Positions 16,415 through 22,808 of a stretch of DNA of 64,000 nt are shown here, in pieces. Below the pieces are notes generated by a model. That model saw only the letters and a program-made list of their open reading frames with translations. It had not been told where the DNA came from and did no database searches. Each line of letters begins with the position of its first letter. The first letter of the stretch is position 1. The stretch lies in the NCBI GenBank assembly GCA_965200525.1, contig OZ241368.1, positions 4,774,001 to 4,838,000 of the forward strand, in the 5' to 3' direction. The stretch comes from JANNPJ01 sp965200525 (lineage in GTDB: Bacteria > Actinomycetota > Actinomycetes > Actinomycetales > Kineosporiaceae). The position numbers and the translations under genes are program-made.

Positions 16415-16838
16415 ACGGTGGTCCCCAGCGGCTACTGGAACAACGGAGGGTCCATGAACCGGCGTTGTGCACGGGCGAGCCACTGAACCTGCGGACACAG
16501 GTTGACTGGATTGCGTGCTTGCGTGTTCTTCTGTGTCTCTCGGGAGAACCAGTCCAGGCCATGGCGGTCGACGGTGTTAATCAATGCGAGGCGCTGCCAC
16601 GACGTTGCGGGGGGTGCCCTTTCCTTCCCAGATCCTTCCCATCACGCCGCGAGCACAAGACGAACCCCCTCACCGGCGTCTCGCCACATGCTCGGATCGC
16701 CAGCCTCGCGGCGTCCAGCACGTCCGCAACTGCCGATGTGCGGATGTCTCCATGTCACCCAGCGTCCGGGCATTCCGGGCAGCACCCTGAATTCTGCGGA
16801 GCCGGAAGCTGCGCAACCCCCGACAGATATCTCTCCGT
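16415..16838 (+). other. Intergenic stretch at the left edge of the accessory island
   Basis: No open frame with convincing coding character was found over these 424 bases. There is no hairpin with a T-run. No tRNA gene or obvious integration-site repeat was recognised. Codon-like periodicity is weak, as if the stretch were decayed sequence. Confidence 0.5.
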
Positions 16839-17630
16839 TTAGAGCGGCAATCGATCACGACGTTGAGCAAAGCGTTCAAAATTGGGGTCCAGATGTTCGA
16901 TGACATCGATGAGAGCATTTTGAGCTACCGCTAGGCGGTAAGGCTTTACATCAGGGATTCTTGCGATAGCAACGTTCAGGCGCTCAAACCAACGAGCAAA
17001 TTCAGTATCGCTCTGCCTACTCACAAAACCTGCATAACCCAGGCATTCATGACTGGGCCCCACGGAGCGATCGTTCACGCGGGTGATCATCACTTCTCCC
17101 ATCGCCCGTTGCTCGCCACGGTAAATGTAGTAGTCATCATGCTGTCCGGAAGTACTGGCGAACGCATGCTGAACCCGGTCGAGGCGGAGGGTTAGCTCTC
17201 GTGTCGCTTCGGTTGCTCCTAGATCTAGGAATTGCATGTCTCGGCGGAGGATTTCGAGCCATCCAAAGAACTGGGCAACGAGAAACGCCGTATTTAGGAC
17301 AAAATAATCCGGGTCTCGTCCGCCGCGAAAACCGCCGGGCCTCAGAGCATTAAAAATACGGCTCTGCAAATCAAAAGTCGACAGAAGGAGCGGATCCCGA
17401 TATCTCGCTACCAACTGCAACGACTGATCCGATTTCGCTTCCGCATCTCTGGCGCGGGTGAGGTGGTCCTTGAGTTCCTCAACCTGACGGGCGTAATCGG
17501 CTTGGCGGGCGGCCGACTCAATGCTAGATCTCCGTCGAGACATCTCCAGCCAGATTGCCGTTCCGAGCGAGACGGCCGCTGAGATCGTAGCTACGATGAG
17601 AGCCGTCGCCGCTGTGGACAATTCGGACAT
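16839..17630 (-). CDS. Single-pass membrane protein with coiled coil, function unknown
   Basis: A 263-residue hypothetical protein. It opens with a membrane helix (about residues 8-30, ATALIVATISAAVSLGTAIWL), followed by an Arg/Glu/Gln-rich helix (about 31-75) likely to form a coiled coil, and a cytosolic alpha-helical domain with many aromatic residues. The ATG is preceded by AGGAGAG, a good ribosome site. Base composition is lower in GC than the flanking housekeeping genes, which suggests horizontal acquisition. It lies alone between folC and a dead recombinase. No family was recognised. Small membrane-anchored helical proteins are common in phage-defence islands, but nothing here proves such a role. 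Confidence 0.75.
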   Translation of the reverse strand: MSELSTAATALIVATISAAVSLGTAIWLEMSRRRSSIESAARQADYARQVEELKDHLTRARDAEAKSDQSLQLVARYRDPLLLSTFDLQSRIFNALRPGGFRGGRDPDYFVLNTAFLVAQFFGWLEILRRDMQFLDLGATEATRELTLRLDRVQHAFASTSGQHDDYYIYRGEQRAMGEVMITRVNDRSVGPSHECLGYAGFVSRQSDTEFARWFERLNVAIARIPDVKPYRLAVAQNALIDVIEHLDPNFERFAQRRDRLPL

Positions 17631-17739
17631 GACGCTTTGGCTCTCCTGACGGTCCGGCTGGTGGTCTAGACGATCTACCCGAGTCTACGCTTGAGGGTGC
17701 AGTGGTTGAGGGTCGTCGGGGCAAGGAAACCCAGTGCGA

Positions 17740-18378
17740 GAGGCTCATAGTCGAGCCGCTGACCGCGGCCCGCACCCACATGGAGGTGTATGTGCGGTCG
17801 ATGCAGGAGCCACGCCATTACCTACCCTCCACCGTCTCGCGTCGGGTCTCAGTGCCTTGCGGATTTACCGCACCGCCGTGATGGACGGCGCCCTGGAACA
17901 CTGCCCGGCCGAATAGCCGCGCAAACCCAGCGTGCCACCGGGGTCACCCATCCTGCGCCTGGGTCATTTGCAGTTCGAAGCCATCCTGACCTCAACACGG
18001 ACCTCCATCAACTCCTTCGACTTCGTCCTGGTCGTGATGCTCGGCCTCCTCGGGCTCCCGATCTTCGAAGCCACCAGTCCGACATCAGCGCGCTGCGCGA
18101 AGAACACAACCACCGGTTAATGCGCGTGCTCGGCAAGGGCGGGAAAGTCGTACTCGTTCGCCTGCCACCAACCGTGGCCCGAGCTGGCGATCGGCGATCG
18201 GCGACCGGACCAGCGGGCCGATCCTGCTCAGTGGCCGAGGACGTGGCATGGACCGCCACGAAGCCACCCGCCGGCTCCGCGCACTGGCAGCCACGGCCGG
18301 CGTCCGCCTACTTCGGATGCTCCCGGTGCCTACATGACCTCCGCAACCTGAACACCACCGAGCAGTACGATTCGGCCG
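17740..18378 (+). pseudogene. Decayed tyrosine recombinase (phage/ICE-type integrase)
   Basis: Reading successive frames reconstructs an actinobacterial XerC/D-like integrase. First comes THMEVYVRSMQ and STVSRRVSV (frame starting near 17740). A frameshift near 17860 leads to IYRTAVMDGALEHCPAE, an in-frame TAG at 17914-17916, then SPILRLGHLQFEAIL and FDFVLVVMLGLLGLPIFEA. A shift near 18090 leads to EEHNHRLMRVLGKGGKVVLV, the conserved catalytic-domain beta strands. Another near 18190 leads to GDRTSGPILL and MDRHEATRRLRALAATAGVR. A C-terminal scrap with NTTEQYDSA ends near 18378. The HxLRHT catalytic segment is missing. At least three frameshifts, one stop and one deletion make it inactive. Confidence 0.8.
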
Positions 18379-18384
18379 TGAATA

Positions 18385-18856
18385 TGGACAGCGTGGTGGC
18401 TTCGGCGCGGGGACTGGTTGAGAGGCCCTTCGCGGTGCGCTGGCTGATTCCAGTGTCTGGTTAGAGGGGGCGGCGCAGGACGGGGCCAGGGCGTCCTTCG
18501 CTCCCCTGGCGGTTTTCGAGAGCCTGCATGGCACGCCCGCCGATTTCGACGGGACGGCTGCGCTGTTATGGGAAGAGGCCTACAACGGCTTCGAGCGGCA
18601 TCGGCGAGATGCGGTCGCCGCGCTGACGGCCGTGTGGGGGGCGCCGCTGCGGTACTCGTTCGCGGCCGAGTATGGGCGAGTGGTGGCCGGTGATGCGAGT
18701 GTTTCTGAGCTGGAATACGACCTTGCTATGTTCACCTCTGGTGAGCCGTTCCCCGCGTGGCGGCACGAGGATCGGATTATTGCGCTGCTACTCGGCCAGA
18801 TGGATAAAGAATTTCCCATCGTGCTGGCCATCGCCGCCATTGAGGTACCGGGTTAG
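18385..18856 (+). pseudogene. Frameshifted hypothetical gene
   Basis: A frame beginning at ATG 18385 (MDSVVASARGLVERPFA) is cut off at 18463-18465, while an adjacent frame is open from 18422 to the TAG at 18854-18856 with good coding character: ADSSVWLEGAAQDG, LWEEAYNGFERHRRD, LRYSFAAEYGRVVAG, and ending AIAAIEVPG. The downstream frame has no start codon before a GTG at 18632. The simplest reading is one gene of about 155 codons broken by a frameshift between about 18421 and 18460; a short gene starting at GTG 18632 is the alternative. No family was recognised. A sequencing error could also explain the break. Confidence 0.5.
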
Positions 18857-19265
18857 TAGCAGCCGGTTGGTCAGGACGTATGCGCCGTGGGCAACTCGCG
18901 CTGCGGCCGCCTTATCCCTCACGAGTTCCTTGCCGCCGGCACCCTAGCGAAATCGATCAATTCCCCTCGACGACGCCCGCCGCACTATCTGGGCTCTAGT
19001 CGCCAGTACCTACGCACGAATCTAGGACATCGACCGCAACCCACCCCACCGACCTCCGCCTGACATTCAATAAGCCGCTCGACCCGTTTGAACGGCGCCG
19101 GTCAGCTGAGCGTAACCGCTTGCACGCTGCCGCCCGCGGACAGCCTGCGCTCCTGACCTGTCTCGCTGTCTCGTGACCACTTCCAGAACCGGTCGCCGGA
19201 TCCGCGACATTTTGCGAGGTCCAGGTAGAGCATCTCTACAGGTCCGATCGGGAGGGAGAACATAA
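18857..19265 (+). other. Gene-poor stretch in the island
   Basis: These 409 bases hold no supported gene. Several short fragments of open frame occur, without a start site or recognisable motif, probably decayed sequence left by the mobile element. Confidence 0.45.
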
Positions 19266-21458
19266 TCAGCGACGCTGCGCATGGCGGGAACGCAGGTAAC
19301 GCTCGCGCATCGCGTCAAGTCGTTCCCCCGTCGCTTCGATCTGCCAGATCTTCCACCCACTGGAGGATGTCGTCTCCCATAATTGTTGCTCGGCGGCCGT
19401 GAGTGAGGTGTAGGTCTTGATCTCGGTGCGGATGTGGCCGTTCGCTTGGAGCGTCACGCGGTGCTTATGACCGGAGCGAGTTCCCAGCAGTGTTTCTTCA
19501 CGTGACAGCAGGCCGGCGTTGATTAGTTCAGCCAGCTGCACCCTGCGTGGGCTGGTGTCCATGAGTGTGGAGGGTGGGGCGATCTGATCTGCATCAACGA
19601 TCAGGCCGAGCGCTGTGGGCGACCAGATTCGGCGAGCGATTTCCTCGTACAACCGTGAGCGCTCTTCGACGAGTTCATCTAGGGTCTTGCTGGCATCATA
19701 TGGCATTAATTGGGGTCCCAGACCGCTGCTTCTACGAAACTGCCCAAATCTCGCGACACCTCGGCCGGCATAGCTACTAGGCGCCAGGGAAGCGGCGAGC
19801 CAGTTGTGCTGGGCGTACCGGGTGACCTTTTCGGACAGGCTCAGGGGTCCGAAGCTGGCGTTCTCGGTGCCGTCCAACAGGATAAGGCCGCCGATCTGAC
19901 TACGTAATCGTTTTATCTCTCGCTCGGTGTGCCCGTTGTCCAGGTAAATCCCCGGTTTTTGAGTGACGAGGTGTTCGATCTCGACAGGGCGCCGGCCGTC
20001 GGGCCGGTCCAGCAGTTCGGCAACGGAACTGATGTGTTCAATTTGTTCGTCGAGCCAGGCGGTGATTCGAGCCAGGAAGTACAAAACAAAGGGACGATTA
20101 GCCTGACCGTACAGCAGAGTCCTCACCTCGGTGAGACTTTCGAACCATTGCTGGGCTGCTGATCCCAGGACTTGGGCGACCTGCTTGGCGTCTCCGGCGT
20201 GCCGCAGGCGGGGGAGCAACCGATCGACCTGGGTGTTCAATTCGGCCTGGGTGTATGGCTGTCCAAGTAGGCCTTGCTTGAGTACGAACAGGTCTATGAA
20301 GTTCGCGACCAAGTTGGCTTTCTTTTCCACGACCGATCTGGTCTCCCCGGTGTTGACTGCAGCCAGGGTGAGGTCGAACTGCTGAAGCAGGCCGTTGTGT
20401 CGGTTCAGCCACAGCGCAGGGAAGTCCCTGTGGAAGACGCTCGCGTGATCCAACAGTTGGCCGTACCACTCATATCGGTCATGGATCCCGTTCTTGAAAA
20501 GCAGATACTGATCACCGCGCTTACGCTGGGGCCAGATTTCCGGCCGGTTCTCGATCAGCCACTCATGCGGTGCCTTGTCCTGGAGGTCGCGTGCCCTTTC
20601 CGGGGCCGATAGTCTTTTCGGGACGTCGGAGTACTGCGCGCGCAGGAAGGCACGGACAAGCGTCAGCGGTTCGTTGACACTTCTGGCTCCCAGGTAGTTG
20701 ACCATGGTCTTCCACTGAGGATCGAAGTCGTCTCGTTCGCGCACTGGAACGTCGCTGCGCAAGAAGTGTTTAAGAAGGTCCAACGGAGACAGGCGTACCC
20801 CGCGGTCGTTCATGCGGTTGAACAATTCACTTCCGCGCCTAGGGTCGCCCGCATTGATCTCCACCAAGGAGACGCGGTCCAACAGCCAGTTCACGAAGTG
20901 AGGTAGAGCTTCTCCGGTGATCGTCTCTGGAAGATGGGCGGCCATGTGCTCAGCGGCGCTCCAGATTGTCTTCGCGGCAAGATTATCCGGGTTGAAGGAT
21001 TGCCGTCGCAGCACGCTGGTGAACGCGGGTTTGTACTCCTCGACCTGTACAGCGAAGTCCGACCTGGTCTCGCCCCGGATGATCCCCTCCAGCCGGGACG
21101 CCTCGTGAGCTGCGTCCGCATGCTCCTGGGCCAGGTCGTACAGGATGATCAGCAGCAGCAGGAGTGTGGTGATCCGCTGCTGGCCGTCCGCCAGGCACAG
21201 TCGCGATCCGTTTCGGTACACGATGATCGAGCCGAGAAAGTATGTGGGGAAACTACGGTATGCCTCGTCGTCGTGAGTGGGCTCCCAGTCACGCTCGAAC
21301 TTCTCCCTCAGGTCCCCGATGAGCTCCTCGATCTGTGGCTGGCTCCAGACATAACTTCGCTGGAAACTCTCCAGGTGATAGACCCGATCTTTGAATACTT
21401 GCCCGACTGTCACCTGTTGGGCAGTGACGATCTCTTCCGGTTGCGACGACCCCGCCAA
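19266..21458 (-). CDS. DUF262-HNH-RAMA protein, predicted modification-dependent (type IV-like) restriction enzyme
   Basis: A 730-residue protein built like GmrSD-type restriction enzymes with an extra reader domain. The N-terminal DUF262 (GmrS-like) region shows FQRSYVW at 32-38, LADGQQRITTL at 89-99 and ELFNRMNDRGVRLSPLDLLK at 211-230. The middle/C-terminal DUF1524 region (HNH nuclease, GmrD-like) shows EIEHLVTQ around 493-500 and GGLILLDGTENASFG around 523-536, with Lys544. Residues about 640-720 match a RAMA domain (AELINAGLLS, VTLQANGHI, SGWKIWQIEATGERLDAMR), a module predicted to sense modified DNA bases. The start is TTG at 21458 with GAGGGG upstream. It follows the 232-residue partner gene by 43 bases on the same strand. 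DUF262/DUF1524 nucleases are known to cut modified phage DNA; that this one does so is inference. Confidence 0.85.
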   Translation of the reverse strand: MAGSSQPEEIVTAQQVTVGQVFKDRVYHLESFQRSYVWSQPQIEELIGDLREKFERDWEPTHDDEAYRSFPTYFLGSIIVYRNGSRLCLADGQQRITTLLLLLIILYDLAQEHADAAHEASRLEGIIRGETRSDFAVQVEEYKPAFTSVLRRQSFNPDNLAAKTIWSAAEHMAAHLPETITGEALPHFVNWLLDRVSLVEINAGDPRRGSELFNRMNDRGVRLSPLDLLKHFLRSDVPVRERDDFDPQWKTMVNYLGARSVNEPLTLVRAFLRAQYSDVPKRLSAPERARDLQDKAPHEWLIENRPEIWPQRKRGDQYLLFKNGIHDRYEWYGQLLDHASVFHRDFPALWLNRHNGLLQQFDLTLAAVNTGETRSVVEKKANLVANFIDLFVLKQGLLGQPYTQAELNTQVDRLLPRLRHAGDAKQVAQVLGSAAQQWFESLTEVRTLLYGQANRPFVLYFLARITAWLDEQIEHISSVAELLDRPDGRRPVEIEHLVTQKPGIYLDNGHTEREIKRLRSQIGGLILLDGTENASFGPLSLSEKVTRYAQHNWLAASLAPSSYAGRGVARFGQFRRSSGLGPQLMPYDASKTLDELVEERSRLYEEIARRIWSPTALGLIVDADQIAPPSTLMDTSPRRVQLAELINAGLLSREETLLGTRSGHKHRVTLQANGHIRTEIKTYTSLTAAEQQLWETTSSSGWKIWQIEATGERLDAMRERYLRSRHAQRR

Positions 21459-21501
21459 TGCAACCCCCTCACCAGGTTTTCAGAGCGGGCAGGGCTTTTG
21501 G

Positions 21502-22200
21502 TCAGCCTTCCTCAACCAGTGCCTTGACCACCACGACGCGCTCCGGCCCGCCGCCTGACCAGGCAAAACCCGAGCGCACTACTTGAACGGCCTGACCTGG
21601 GCGAGGCCTAGCTGGGCCGAGGGGCTCGTGGAGTTCCCGATCGAACTCGACCTTCTCGTTGGGCTGACCGACCGCGGTAAGGCGATTGTCCTGTGTTCTC
21701 TGCACAAGACGGTCAAGGATCTCTGCAACGGAATTCCCATCAGAAGCTAGCGACATCGCCTCCGCCACAAGCTCCGCCAGTAAGGTCGCCTTCTCCCGTT
21801 CGCGCTGCTGCGACCACGAGATCTGCGCACCCGCACCGCTCTTCTCGACCCGAGCCAGCGTGTCTGCGACGTTGTCGGTCAAGGCCTCGATCCACCAGGA
21901 CCGGCCTGCCGAACGCTTACTCGCCTGCTCCGACAGCTTGCCTAGCGAGTCGTGCGTGGGCTCAGTGCTTAGGGACCACTCATAGACCCCTGGGCGGGGA
22001 CAGGTGATCTGTGGATGTTCCTTTAGCCGGGGCTGCAGCGTCTTCCACCAGCGATCCACGTCGGCCTTGGCCACGCCGGCCTCGACGAGTTCAGCCTTGA
22101 TTCTCTGCGTTCGTGCTGGGTCGGCCCTACGCCGAATCACCTCGATGAATGCCAATCCCGCATCGTCCTTGAATTGCTTCACCAGCACTTGGTCGCCCAT
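21502..22200 (-). CDS. Small partner of the DUF262-RAMA protein (winged-helix / GrpE-head-like)
   Basis: A 232-residue protein encoded first in the two-gene minus-strand unit. Residues 1-75 look like a small winged-helix fold (KAELVEAGVAKADVDRWW, then PGVYEWS). The centre (about 100-165) is helical and charged. The C-terminus (about 170-232) contains VGQPNEKVEFDRELHEPLG, PGQAVQVVRSGFAW and RVVVVKALVEE, which resembles the beta-rich head of the nucleotide exchange factor GrpE. Some defence-type operons carry such GrpE-head-like proteins, but the exact family was not identified. The ATG at 22200 has only a weak ribosome site (GGGTCC), with a TATATT -10-like box about 45 bases upstream (plus-strand 22241-22246). 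A regulatory or assembly role beside the nuclease is inference. Confidence 0.65.
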   Translation of the reverse strand: MGDQVLVKQFKDDAGLAFIEVIRRRADPARTQRIKAELVEAGVAKADVDRWWKTLQPRLKEHPQITCPRPGVYEWSLSTEPTHDSLGKLSEQASKRSAGRSWWIEALTDNVADTLARVEKSGAGAQISWSQQREREKATLLAELVAEAMSLASDGNSVAEILDRLVQRTQDNRLTAVGQPNEKVEFDRELHEPLGPARPRPGQAVQVVRSGFAWSGGGPERVVVVKALVEEG

Positions 22201-22540
22201 GAGGACCCTTCGCCCGGTTCTTCGATGACTGGTCGACCGAAATATACCTTTATGGATGGATTGTGACCAGCCCGAAGTTCACGAAGCTGACCAGATTGGG
22301 CCGACCGCTGCCCGCCGTGGTGTCCGGACCGGCCGCCGCTACTGGGCAGCACCTCGGCCGGCAGGTTCCGAGTCATGGAGTTCGAGGGGCTGGATGGTGC
22401 CATCGACTGCGTCCTCAGCGAGGCCGGTGGTCAGATGGACAGGGGGGTCGGCGGCGAAGTATCGGACCGGACCTGGAGATGATGGCCGCCGGTACCCCGC
22501 TGCTTCTGTCTGTTGACCAGGGCCGGACCGTTCGGCACAC

Positions 22541-22625
22541 TTTGAACTTTATGTGGACGAAGTCGTATCCGGTTTGAGTAAAGCCGGTTATCGTCGACCC
22601 TGACAGACGGTACATATCGGTGACG
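22541..22625 (+). repeat. 85-bp control element, copy A (candidate ROK operator/promoter)
   Basis: It matches 27902-27986 without gaps at 62 of 85 positions by eye. The first ten bases (TTTGAACTTT), the GGACGAAGT segment, TATCC and TGACAGACGG are conserved. ACTTT...GAAGT (22546-22563) forms an imperfect inverted repeat of the sort bound by ROK repressors. TATCGT at 22589-22594 aligns with TAACGT in copy B, in -10 position. Confidence 0.65.
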
Positions 22626-22785
22626 ACGAGCCTCGCCGTCCCGTGTTCGCACGTTCCCTGACAGCCTCCCTGACTTCGACGGCACCGCTGTGATCCGGTG
22701 CCGGCAACCATCCGGTTTCTTCCGTGACCCCCGCGCCGCTACCCGAGTGCCGACGGCACCCCGGGCGATGGCGCACACCCTGATC

Positions 22786-22805
22786 CACCTCAACGACGAG
22801 GAGGC
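22786..22805 (+). repeat. 20-base leader identical to 29291-29310
   Basis: CACCTCAACGACGAGGAGGC occurs here and again just before the ABC transporter gene. Both copies contain the ribosome site GAGGAGG of the following gene. Confidence 0.7.
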
Positions 22806-22808
22806 AAC

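Larger units (their letters stand above)
22201..22808 (+). other. Intergenic control region between the restriction unit and the sugar locus
   Basis: These 608 bases contain no supported gene. The left end holds a minus-strand TATATT (plus 22241-22246), the probable -10 box of the restriction unit. The right part holds one copy of an 85-bp repeat (22541-22625) with a -10-like TATCGT at 22589-22594, then an untranslated leader of about 200 bases that ends in a strong GAGGAGG ribosome site for the sugar dehydrogenase gene. Confidence 0.55.

Noticed and set aside
16415..16838. tRNA gene or attachment site at the island edge
   Set aside because: No cloverleaf or matching direct repeat was recognised by eye.
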